Shown: positions 1-7,388 of the stretch, one piece after another | Numbering within the stretch: the first letter of the stretch is position 1 | How the letters are laid out: every line of letters begins with the position of its first letter | From: Acidobacteriota bacterium | Lineage (GTDB): Bacteria > Acidobacteriota > Thermoanaerobaculia > Thermoanaerobaculales > Thermoanaerobaculaceae | Length of the DNA: 37,920 bases | Reading direction: 5' to 3' | Assembly (NCBI GenBank): GCA_021818005.1 | Contig: JAKAFI010000003.1 | Location: 1 to 37,920, forward strand | Translations under genes and position numbers: made by a program | Notes under the pieces: model-generated | The model's input: the letters and a program-made list of their open reading frames with translations, nothing else | Database searches by the model: none | What the model was told of the DNA's origin: nothing

Positions 1-22
1 GGGGTCGCGCGGTGGCCGCTAG
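1..22 (+). CDS. 3' end of small virion-module protein (second copy at 37012-37233)
   Basis: Only the last six codons and the TAG stop at 20-22 are present, reading Gly-Ser-Arg-Gly-Gly-Arg. They equal the C-terminus of the 73-residue protein at 37012-37233. The gene overlaps the start of the adaptor gene by 11 bases in both copies, which supports the wrap-around reading of the window. Confidence 0.8.
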
Positions 23-686
23 CGTCAGCGGAACCACGCTGATCGGTCGCATCCGCGACCTCGGCGGCTATCGCGATCCGTTCATCACGGACGCGATGTT
101 GCTCGGCTGGATCAACGACTCCCTCGCGCAGCTCTGGGAGATCATCGTCAAGTATGACCCCGGCCGGGTAATGACCGCGGCGAACGTCTCGGTGGTCTCA
201 GGGACCGCCGCCTACAACCTCGCCTCGGACTTCTACCGGGTCAAGGGCGTGGCGGTGGCCGACACCGCATCGCCCGACGGGTGGACGGTGCTCGAGCGCT
301 ACATGTGGCCCGAGCGCCACGGCTACTCCGCCAACTCGGAGAAGCTCTCGGCGCGCTGGGACGTGCAGCAGGGGCAGCTCTGGATCTGGCCGAAGCCGAC
401 GTGGGCCGCGTCGGTGCGCGTGGAGTACTTCCCGACGGCCCCGCAACTCGCCACCGCGGCGGGGACCTTCGACTCGATCAACTACTGGACCGAGTGGGTG
501 GTCTTCGACGTGCTGGTGAAGTGCGCTCTCAAGTCCGACGACGACGCGAAGGGCTGGGCGATCGAGCGTGACCGGCGCGAGGCCCTGATCCGCGGGTCCA
601 CCCCGCAGGTCAACGGCGGCGGCCCCAAGACGATGGTCTCGATCTACGACCGGAGCGGAAGCCGGCGTCGGAGGCTGCGCTGGTGA
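12..686 (+). CDS. Head-tail adaptor / tail tubular-like protein, copy 1
   Basis: The product has 224 residues and a GTG start at 12. Its place directly after the capsid block (by wrap-around) and before the large tail protein is that of the T7 gp11-type adaptor, and its size is close to that family. It starts with a helical segment containing an LIGRIRDL stretch, has a Trp- and Tyr-rich middle and ends with a strongly basic tail (RRRRLRW). Family membership rests on position and general look, not on a diagnostic motif. Its stop overlaps the GTG start of the Cys-repeat gene at 683 (GTGA). It differs from the copy at 37223-37897 at about 20 residues, six of them consecutive at 104-109. Confidence 0.6.
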   Translation: MAASVSGTTLIGRIRDLGGYRDPFITDAMLLGWINDSLAQLWEIIVKYDPGRVMTAANVSVVSGTAAYNLASDFYRVKGVAVADTASPDGWTVLERYMWPERHGYSANSEKLSARWDVQQGQLWIWPKPTWAASVRVEYFPTAPQLATAAGTFDSINYWTEWVVFDVLVKCALKSDDDAKGWAIERDRREALIRGSTPQVNGGGPKTMVSIYDRSGSRRRRLRW

Positions 687-1834
687 GGCCGCCGATCTCC
701 AGTCGCGATCCTGCCCTCCTCGAGTCGAACCGGCTCGCGAGGGCAGAGGAGCGCCACCTCGGCGAGGGCGCCCCCAGGCGCAGCCTCGGGGCGCCCCTGC
801 CGAACCTGGAGACGAAGAGCAGGACCGCGGCCTATGGCGATCTGATCTGGGCCGACCCCGCCGCGGGCGCGCTTACCTTCCGGCTTCCGAAGGGCGACCG
901 CGCCCACATCGGAGAGAAGGTCACGGTCAAGAACTACTCCGACTCGACGACGGAGATCACGATCGTCGCGCAGACCCCGGACACGATCGACAAGTCTCCA
1001 ACGAAGGTGATGGCAACCGCTTGGATGCAGGCGACGTGCATCCTCGTCGCCGCGGACAAGTGGATCTGCGCGGCTCAGAACGGCTGCGCTGATTGCTCCT
1101 CGACCTGCTCTGGCACCTGCTCCGGGTCATGCTCTGGCTCCTGCGGTGGGGGATGCGCCGGCGGCTGCCTCGGGACTTGCTCCACCACCTGCGTCGGCGG
1201 CTGCTCCGGTGGCCTCTCCTGCGGCTGCGGAGGGAACTGCTCGGGGGCCTGCTCGACGGGTTGTGGTGGAGCGTGTCTCGGGACGTGCTCCGGGTCGTGC
1301 GCTGGGTCCTGCACCGGGTCGTGCCAGGGGACCTCTCGCGACGGGTGCGTCGCCTGCGCGGCCGACTGCACCGGCACCTGCTCTGGCACCTGCTCTGGCA
1401 CCTGTACGGGATCTTGCACGACCGCTTGCGGCGGGACTTGCACCGGCGGCTGCATCGGAACCTGCACGACCGCCTGCGGCGGGACCTGCACGGGCACCTG
1501 CACCGGATCGTGCTCTACGACTTGCACGGGCGGCTGCTCTACGACTTGCACGGGCACCTGCACCGGATCGTGCGGCGGGACCTGCGTCGGCGGCTGCGGA
1601 ACCGCCTGCACCTCGAGCTGCACGGGAACCTGCACCGGAGGCTGCGAGGCCGACTGCAAGGACAACTGCCGCTACACCTGCACCGCGACATGCGCTAGCG
1701 ACTGCACGACCGCCTGCGTCGAGAGCTGCGGTGCATCCTGCTCCGGGTCCTGCACCTCGAGCTGCACGGGAACCTGCACCGGGGGTTGTGTGGCCGGGTG
1801 CTCCGGAGACTGCTCCGGGGGGGCCGTAGCATGA
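683..1834 (+). CDS. Virion-type protein with ~60-cysteine CXXX repeat domain; candidate substrate of adjacent radical SAM enzyme
   Basis: The product has 383 residues with a GTG start overlapping the adaptor stop. Residues 1-45 are charged and probably disordered. Residues 50-130 look like a beta-rich phage appendage module: an LTFRLP strand, then GEKVTVKN, then EITI, then DTID, ending LVAADKW, a pattern common in tail fibre and spike proteins. From Cys135 to Cys377 a Cys falls at almost every fourth position, with Gly, Ser, Thr and Ala mostly filling the gaps. The register slips at SGGLSCGC and at QGTSRDGCVAC, giving two blocks. There is no signal peptide. The TGA stop overlaps the ATG of the radical SAM gene, so translation is probably coupled. 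I infer a tail appendage whose Cys array is modified. Metal binding or a disulfide ladder are alternatives. Confidence 0.85.
   Translation: MRPPISSRDPALLESNRLARAEERHLGEGAPRRSLGAPLPNLETKSRTAAYGDLIWADPAAGALTFRLPKGDRAHIGEKVTVKNYSDSTTEITIVAQTPDTIDKSPTKVMATAWMQATCILVAADKWICAAQNGCADCSSTCSGTCSGSCSGSCGGGCAGGCLGTCSTTCVGGCSGGLSCGCGGNCSGACSTGCGGACLGTCSGSCAGSCTGSCQGTSRDGCVACAADCTGTCSGTCSGTCTGSCTTACGGTCTGGCIGTCTTACGGTCTGTCTGSCSTTCTGGCSTTCTGTCTGSCGGTCVGGCGTACTSSCTGTCTGGCEADCKDNCRYTCTATCASDCTTACVESCGASCSGSCTSSCTGTCTGGCVAGCSGDCSGGAVA
1085..1816 (+). repeat. 12-nt-period tandem repeat encoding Cys-X-X-X units
   Basis: The DNA repeats in units of 12 bases, one TGC (rarely TGT) codon per four codons, with ACC, GGC and TCC frequent between. 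Longer copies sit on top of this: a 34-base stretch at 1605-1638 recurs exactly at 1749-1782, an offset of 144 or 12 units, and a stretch near 1487-1512 recurs 60 bases later (5 units). Such in-frame duplications would let the array grow or shrink by whole CXXX units. This is coding repeat, not a CRISPR array. Confidence 0.9.
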
Positions 1835-2919
1835 AACGCTCGCTGACCTTCATCGTCACCGACGAGTGCAACCTCCGCTGCTCCTACTGCTACGTGCGGA
1901 AGGGCTCGGAGCGGCTCTCGCTCGACGTGGCCGCGAAGGCGCTCTTCCTGTTTCTGAACGAGCCCCGATTCCGTGACGGGGCCGACGGCTGCACCTTCGA
2001 TTTCATCGGCGGAGAGCCGCTCCTCGAGGCCGATCTGATCGGGGAGATCCTGGACTGTGCGCACGGGATGCTGCGCGGGCACCCCTGGGAGAAGAACCAC
2101 GCCGCAGGGCTGACCACGAACGGGCTGCTCTACAACACGCTCCCGGTGCAGCGGCTTCTGGTGACGAATCGGTGCCTCGGGGTCTCGATCACGGTCGACG
2201 GGCCGGCAGACGTGCACGACGCCGCGCGCCGCTTCCCGGACGGGAGCGGGTCGCACGCCCAGGTCGAGGAGAACGCCAGGCTCTGGTTGCACCAGTTCCC
2301 GGGGCCGCTCACCTCCACCAAGTTCACGCTCTCGCGGAACACGCTCGGGCAGCTCGCCCGCTCGGTGGTCTACCTGCTTTGCGAGCTCCGGGTCCCAACC
2401 GTGAACGCGAACCCGGTGTTCGAGGGTCCGTGGTCAGACGAAGACGCCGCCCTCTACGAGGCGCAGCTCCTCGAGCTCGGGCGCGAGCTCCTGGCACGCG
2501 GCATCCCGCTTGACCGCTGCAACCTCTTCGGTCGACACGTCGGGCTCCCGCACCCGCGTCTCGACGATCAGAGTTGGTGTGGGGCTGGTAAGTGGATGCT
2601 CGCGGTGGACCCCTCCGGGAACCTCTACCCCTGCAACCGCTTCGCGCCCTCCGGCCTCTCGCATCAGCCTCCGATGCCCTGCGGTCACGTCGACGTGGGC
2701 CTCGACTTCGCCGTGCTCGACGCCTTCGCCGCGCTCAAGCGGTCGGAGCAGTCACCGCCCGAGTGCCTCTCCTGCGAGGTCTCCGGGGGCTGCGCCTGGT
2801 GCAAGGGGCACGACTACGACGAGAGCGGATCGATCGCGAAGCGCTCCACGAGCCTCTGTCTGATGCACAAGGCGCGGGCTCGCGCAAACCGAACGCTCTG
2901 GGCCGAGGCTGACGCATGA
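1831..2919 (+). CDS. Radical SAM/SPASM-domain peptide maturase
   Basis: The 362-residue product starts at the ATG that overlaps the previous stop (ATGA). The radical SAM cluster motif CX3CX2C is complete (Cys13, Cys17, Cys20), followed by the GGEP motif at 60-63 that contacts SAM. The C-terminal third is a SPASM domain with auxiliary-cluster cysteines: Cys250-X12-Gly-X4-Cys268, then Cys312-X2-Cys315-X5-Cys321-X2-Cys324 and Cys343. This arrangement is known from maturases acting on ribosomally made peptides and proteins, such as AlbA, CteB, PqqE and the anaerobic sulfatase maturases. No N-terminal RRE peptide-binding domain is present, so the substrate must be recognised in another way. Position suggests the CXXX-repeat protein upstream is the substrate, with thioether formation or epimerisation as candidate chemistries. 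The reaction itself is inference. Confidence 0.93.
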   Translation: MKRSLTFIVTDECNLRCSYCYVRKGSERLSLDVAAKALFLFLNEPRFRDGADGCTFDFIGGEPLLEADLIGEILDCAHGMLRGHPWEKNHAAGLTTNGLLYNTLPVQRLLVTNRCLGVSITVDGPADVHDAARRFPDGSGSHAQVEENARLWLHQFPGPLTSTKFTLSRNTLGQLARSVVYLLCELRVPTVNANPVFEGPWSDEDAALYEAQLLELGRELLARGIPLDRCNLFGRHVGLPHPRLDDQSWCGAGKWMLAVDPSGNLYPCNRFAPSGLSHQPPMPCGHVDVGLDFAVLDAFAALKRSEQSPPECLSCEVSGGCAWCKGHDYDESGSIAKRSTSLCLMHKARARANRTLWAEADA

Positions 2920-5900
2920 CGCGCGCCGTCCTCCCGATCCCGCTCGGCGCCATGGGCCTCAACGCAGGCCCAGAGCCGCGACTTGTGCAGGATGGTCTCC
3001 TCCGGCTCGAGAACGGTCGGTGGGACCGGCGCGGCGCGATCTCGAAGCGGCCCGGGATGGACACCGTTTCGACGGAGGCGAACCACCCGCACCTCGCGAC
3101 GTGGCAGGACAAGCCCGTTCTCCTCGGGAGCACGCTCAAGGTTCGCAACGCGACCACCTCGGCATGGGACGACTGCGGCTCGCTCGGCCTGATGGATCTG
3201 TCGGTCGACTGGCGCGCGGTGGTCCCCGAGGAGCCGTCGGGCGTGGAGGTCGCCGCGCAGGGCGACGTGCTGCTCCTCGTCTTCACGTGGTACGAGGACT
3301 CCGCCATCCTCGCGAACGCCTACCAGTACGCCCGAGCTGTGACCTATTCGAAATCGAGCGGGAAGCGCCTGGCGGTGCTGGATCTCGGCCTCACACACTC
3401 GGCGATCGCCGCGCCGCCACCGTGGCCGGCGCGCGCCATCAACATCAACGGCTCGCTCTACTGCCTGAAGCTCGAGGGGAACTCGCTCAAGCTCGCCACC
3501 GTCTCGGCGGTCGACGGATCGATCGGGTCCTGGTCCACCGCGCACAGCTTCGCGGTCGCCCCCGAGACCGCCGCCGGTGCGCGCTGGGACTGCTGCGTCG
3601 ACGGGTCCACGCTCGTCGTCGCCTTCGCGGACGCCGCGGGCGACGTGCGGCTCGGGTTCCTCGCGGGCAGCATGACCGAGGCTGTCCACGCCGCCACCAC
3701 GGCGCGCGCCGTCGGGTGCTTCCAGCTTCGCTCCGGCGTCGCCGGCATCCTGTTCTATGACGCCGGGACCGCGCCCGACACCGTCAAGTGCGTCGGGTAC
3801 AACACCGCGACCGGAGCCGTCGCGGTTACCGAGATCACGCTCGACACGGCGGTGTTCGCCGTCAAGCACCTCGCCGGCGTCGCGACCTCGAGCACGGTCG
3901 CTGCGTGCTACTGGACAGACGCGACGGCTGCCTCGATCCCGACGGTGAGCGGACACGACTACCGGATCCGAAAAAGCACCTTCACCGACGCGAGCGGGAC
4001 CGGGGTTGCTGGCACTGTGTCCACTCTGAAGGACGGATGCCTGATCGCCGCGCGGCCCTGGCTCGACGGCACCGAGCACTACCTTCCGGTAGCGACGGAT
4101 GTCGGCTCAGGTCTCACGAAGCCTGGCGGTGTGGTGCTGAACTCGAGCGGGGTCCCCGTTGCTGTGTGCCTGGTCGGATCTCAGCACGCCGGGGAGAGCT
4201 ACCATCCTGGGGCGCCCGTCGCGACCACCGGAAGCGCCTATTTCGCGCTCCCGAGCTACGGCCGGTGGTTTGGCGGGCACGACTCGGCCGGCTGGCTCAA
4301 GGGCGCTGCTCCGTCGGATCCTGCGGCGGGCTTCGGCGTCGCGATCGTCACGCTCACCACGACTGACCTGGCGAAGTGCAAGCCAATCGACACGGGACAC
4401 AGCCTCGTGATCCCCGGCGCGCTCCCGCGCGAGTTCGAGGGCTCCGCGATTCGCGAGCTCGGGTTCTTCCAGTACCCGCACAAGTGCTCTGTCGCTGCCG
4501 GCGCCGGAGCGGGCCTCGGGATCGGGACCTACGGCTACGTCTGGGCCTACGAGGCGTTCGACGACCGCGGGCGTCGCGCCGTCTCCTCCTGCTCTCCGGT
4601 CGCCTCGGCCGTGACCACCAGCGGGAATCAGGTGGTCACGATCCAGCCTCCGCCTCCGCTGACGCTGACCCTGCGGCAGGCCGGCGAGTGGCGCGCCGTG
4701 CTCTATCGAACCCTCGTCGGCGGAAGCGTCTACCATCGCCGCGCCGTGCTCGAGGGAGCGAACGCCGCCTCGTGGGTGGCGATGGCCGATGGCCTGGCCG
4801 ACGCCGATCTGGAGACCGAGGAGCAGCTCTACGTAGGAGACCCGGCGTCGATCTCGATTCTCGAGCATGTCCAGGTGCCGCCGTTCCGCGTCGCCGCGAT
4901 GCACGACGGTCGGCTATGCGTGGTGCCGATCGAGGACGACCGCGTGATCTGGTACAGCAAGCCGCTCTTGCAGTCGCAGGCGATCCACTTCTGCGGCGAG
5001 ACGCACTCGCACAGGCCAGTGGCGGCGACCTCCGAGATCACCGCACTCGATTCTTTCTTCGGCCGGATCTGCGCGTGGACCACATCGCGCCTGATCATGA
5101 TCGAGGGCGCCCCGCTCGACAACACCGGCGGCGGCGCCGGGCTCGGCTCCTACCTGCTCCATGACGGCGTCGGGTGCTCCGATCACCGCACCGTCGTGCA
5201 GACGCCCGCGGGCGTGCTGTGGAACTCGAACGCCGGGATCCGGCTGCTCACCCGCGAGCTGCAGCTCGTCGACATCGGCGAGCGCGTGAAGTACCACACC
5301 GAGAACCTGACGGTGGTGCGCGCGGTCGCGCAGCCCGACGACGCCTCGGCGATCTTCCTGACCTCCGGCTCCGCGCTCGAGCTCAACACAGAGCAAGCGA
5401 TCTGGTCGACCAGGACAAACCACGAGGCGAGCGACGGCTGCGTCGCCGGAGGGCTCCTCTGGGTCCGCAACCCGTCGACGGGCGTGGTCAGGAAGCAGGT
5501 AGCGAACCGGCTCGACGGCGGCTCGGCGTTCTCGCTCCTACTCGCGAGCGGGCACCTCTCCCCGGCGAACCTCGGCGGGAAGTTCAGGATCAAGCGCCTG
5601 CTGATCTTCGCCTACCACCTGAGCACGCACACGCTCCACTGCGCGTTCCAGTACGACGGTGACCCGACGTGGATGGACGATCAGGACATGGTCGCCTCGA
5701 CACTCGGCTCCTACTTCTCCTCGGCGGCGCTCCTCGGCTCCGGGCTCGCGTCCACCTACCGGGACAAGGCCTATGTACTCGAGGCGATCCCGTCGCAGGA
5801 CAAGTGCTCCTCGATCGCCTTCCGGATCTACGACGCGAGCGCCACCGGCACCGACGGCGGGATCGAGATCGTGGCCGCTGCGCTCGAGGTCGACGTGAAG

Positions 5901-5942
5901 GAAGGCGCCCTACGCTCCGACACCGTGCGGAGGTTCACATGA
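2916..5942 (+). CDS. Large tail nozzle-like protein (T7 gp12 position)
   Basis: The product has 1008 residues and starts at the ATG overlapping the radical SAM stop. It is rich in beta-prone, Gly/Ala/Thr segments with recurring short strands. It begins with a conserved-looking stretch on receiving parameters (LENGRWDRRGAISKRPGM) seen in podovirus tail tubular B/nozzle proteins. T7 gp12 is about 800 residues, so this is a longer relative, if it is one. It follows the adaptor gene as in T7 except for the two inserted genes. Its TGA overlaps the ATG of the acetyltransferase gene at 5939. Assignment is from length, order and composition. Confidence 0.65.
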   Translation: MTRAVLPIPLGAMGLNAGPEPRLVQDGLLRLENGRWDRRGAISKRPGMDTVSTEANHPHLATWQDKPVLLGSTLKVRNATTSAWDDCGSLGLMDLSVDWRAVVPEEPSGVEVAAQGDVLLLVFTWYEDSAILANAYQYARAVTYSKSSGKRLAVLDLGLTHSAIAAPPPWPARAININGSLYCLKLEGNSLKLATVSAVDGSIGSWSTAHSFAVAPETAAGARWDCCVDGSTLVVAFADAAGDVRLGFLAGSMTEAVHAATTARAVGCFQLRSGVAGILFYDAGTAPDTVKCVGYNTATGAVAVTEITLDTAVFAVKHLAGVATSSTVAACYWTDATAASIPTVSGHDYRIRKSTFTDASGTGVAGTVSTLKDGCLIAARPWLDGTEHYLPVATDVGSGLTKPGGVVLNSSGVPVAVCLVGSQHAGESYHPGAPVATTGSAYFALPSYGRWFGGHDSAGWLKGAAPSDPAAGFGVAIVTLTTTDLAKCKPIDTGHSLVIPGALPREFEGSAIRELGFFQYPHKCSVAAGAGAGLGIGTYGYVWAYEAFDDRGRRAVSSCSPVASAVTTSGNQVVTIQPPPPLTLTLRQAGEWRAVLYRTLVGGSVYHRRAVLEGANAASWVAMADGLADADLETEEQLYVGDPASISILEHVQVPPFRVAAMHDGRLCVVPIEDDRVIWYSKPLLQSQAIHFCGETHSHRPVAATSEITALDSFFGRICAWTTSRLIMIEGAPLDNTGGGAGLGSYLLHDGVGCSDHRTVVQTPAGVLWNSNAGIRLLTRELQLVDIGERVKYHTENLTVVRAVAQPDDASAIFLTSGSALELNTEQAIWSTRTNHEASDGCVAGGLLWVRNPSTGVVRKQVANRLDGGSAFSLLLASGHLSPANLGGKFRIKRLLIFAYHLSTHTLHCAFQYDGDPTWMDDQDMVASTLGSYFSSAALLGSGLASTYRDKAYVLEAIPSQDKCSSIAFRIYDASATGTDGGIEIVAAALEVDVKEGALRSDTVRRFT

Positions 5943-6403
5943 TCCTCCGGCCGATCGAGCCCCAGGACCGCTCGCAGGTCGAGGCACTCTACGGTGCTGA
6001 GCTCCCGCAGTGCCCCGGGCTCGTCGACATCATCCTCGACGAGCCATCCGTGTTCACGCTCGTGGCGGTGGTCGCCGAGGAGGTTGTGGGGGCGCTCTCG
6101 GTGGCGCTCTGCTCGGAGCGGTGGCGTCCAGGCGCCAAGCTGGGCGGGGATCTGGCAGAGGTTCTCGCGATCGCGGTGCGCCCGTCGATGCGCCGCATGG
6201 GGATCGGCCTCCGCCTGATGGAGTCAGCGCACGCCTTCGCGGATGGAAGCGGGGCAAAGCGCCTCGAGGCGCAGATCCGGGAGCAGCCGGAGGCGATCCA
6301 CTGGCTGCTTGCCGGACTCGGCTGGCGCCCGGTGGAGATCGAGGCAGAAACCTACGCCGATGGCCAGCGCGCGATCCGCGTGGCCGCGGAGGTCGGAGGA
6401 TAG
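5939..6403 (+). CDS. GNAT-family N-acetyltransferase
   Basis: The product has 154 residues. The GNAT acetyl-CoA binding motif A is visible: a VLAIAV strand (75-80), then RRMGIG at 85-90, matching the R/Q-x-x-G-x-G/A pyrophosphate loop, followed by a helix. The C-terminal part has the expected late strand (LGWRPVEIEAETY). The start is the ATG overlapping the nozzle-gene stop, so it is made together with structural proteins. The substrate is unknown; a virion protein or a host protein are both possible. Confidence 0.85.
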   Translation: MILRPIEPQDRSQVEALYGAELPQCPGLVDIILDEPSVFTLVAVVAEEVVGALSVALCSERWRPGAKLGGDLAEVLAIAVRPSMRRMGIGLRLMESAHAFADGSGAKRLEAQIREQPEAIHWLLAGLGWRPVEIEAETYADGQRAIRVAAEVGG

Positions 6404-6405
6404 CC

Positions 6406-7380
6406 ATGGCATGGATCGTCCCAGCAATCGCTGCCGCGGGGTCGCTCGCCGGGGGGGCAGCAGGAATCGCCGCCGCGGTCCGCGCCGGAGGAGGCGGTGC
6501 TCACACGTCGGGGGGCGCTGGCGGGCCTCCCCCGAAGGACCCCGGGCAGGTTTACCTGGGCCGCTTCACGCCGCAGCAGCAGGCAACCGGCATGGCCGAT
6601 CCCTACGGCCCCACCGCGAAGAAGCAGGCCGAGCTCGAGCAGATGGGGGCCTCCGGCCTCGCGAGTCCGTTCGTCGGCGAGGCGCGGAGCCAGCAGGACC
6701 AGATGCGCCAGCAGTACCTCGACGCGCTCGCGCTCCAGGGCGCCCGCGCCCGCGGCGAGAACAGCGTGGTGGACGCTCAGGCGCAGATCGAGCGCGACCG
6801 GGCCCAGAAGGCGTTCCAGTCGCAGCTCGCGACCATGAGCGGGCAGGGCTACTACAGCCCCGCCGCCGCGCGCGCCGCCCAGATGCAGAGCTCCGGCCTG
6901 CAGCAGTCGCTCTCCGGCCAGGTCGCCGCGGCGAAGTCGCAGGAGATGCAGCAGGCGCAGCTCGCATACCTCCAGGCGATCGCCGCCGGGCGTGGGCAGG
7001 ACCTCGGGCTGATGGGCAAGGAACTCGACGCCGAGAAGCAGCGCCAGGCCTTCTACACCGCCATGGCGGGCCTCTCGCAGGGGTACGGTCAGATGGACCT
7101 GCAGAACAAGCTCGCGCAGCAGCAGGGGCAGCAGAGCTACGAGCAGTTCCTCGCCGACCTCTACCTCCGCTCGCAGCAGGGCAAGGACGCGATCGGCGCG
7201 CAGCAGAACCTCGCAAACCAGCAGCTCTACGGGCAGCTCGGCGTCGGCGGTCTCAACGCCGCGAGCGGAGCGCTGGGGGCGCTCGGGAGCTACTACAACG
7301 CCTCGCAGAACAACCAGCAGCAGCAGGCGTGGAACAACGGGGACTGGTGGGACACGACGGCCAACTGGCCGAAGCCGTGA
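6406..7380 (+). CDS. Ejection/internal virion protein (T7 gp14-like position)
   Basis: The product has 324 residues. Residues 1-27 form a Gly/Ala hydrophobic stretch (WIVPAIAAAGSLAGGAAGIAAA) typical of small ejection proteins that insert in a membrane. The rest is helical and strongly Gln-rich (QQQGQQSYEQF, NNQQQQ), ending with an aromatic tail. The ATG at 6406 lies 2 bases after the acetyltransferase stop. It is the first of three consecutive proteins after the nozzle gene, as in T7 where gp14, gp15 and gp16 form the ejection core. The role follows from order and composition; no sequence motif proves it. Confidence 0.6.
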   Translation: MAWIVPAIAAAGSLAGGAAGIAAAVRAGGGGAHTSGGAGGPPPKDPGQVYLGRFTPQQQATGMADPYGPTAKKQAELEQMGASGLASPFVGEARSQQDQMRQQYLDALALQGARARGENSVVDAQAQIERDRAQKAFQSQLATMSGQGYYSPAAARAAQMQSSGLQQSLSGQVAAAKSQEMQQAQLAYLQAIAAGRGQDLGLMGKELDAEKQRQAFYTAMAGLSQGYGQMDLQNKLAQQQGQQSYEQFLADLYLRSQQGKDAIGAQQNLANQQLYGQLGVGGLNAASGALGALGSYYNASQNNQQQQAWNNGDWWDTTANWPKP

Positions 7381-7388
7381 GGTGACAG

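Larger units (their letters stand above)
1..709. repeat. Left copy of divergent terminal repeat
   Basis: This stretch matches 37212-37920 at a constant offset of 37211 without any gap. I counted about 65 mismatches by hand, so identity is about 91%. The first 92 bases and the last 107 or so are identical; mismatches cluster in the middle, most densely near 322-350. Both copies contain the end of the same upstream gene, the adaptor gene and the start of the Cys-repeat gene. This is what a contig wrapping around a circular or permuted genome would show, but the mismatches mean the two ends are not one molecule read twice. Confidence 0.95.

Noticed and set aside
1-709. Genuine tandem duplication of the adaptor gene
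   Set aside because: Both copies share the same upstream and downstream gene ends, which wrap-around explains more simply; not excluded without reads.
1075-1665. Long minus-strand frame opposite the Cys-repeat gene (Val/Gln/Pro repeats)
   Set aside because: It is the antisense reading of the 12-base repeat; no ribosome site and the plus-strand genes are coupled on both sides.
1085-1816. CRISPR-like repeat array
   Set aside because: Repeat period is 12 bases with no unique spacers and the stretch is a continuous coding frame.
1786-1830. Upstream 15-codon extension of the radical SAM gene
   Set aside because: It would lie inside the Cys-repeat gene; the ATGA start at 1831 fits the coupling rule and the family start close to the CX3CX2C motif.
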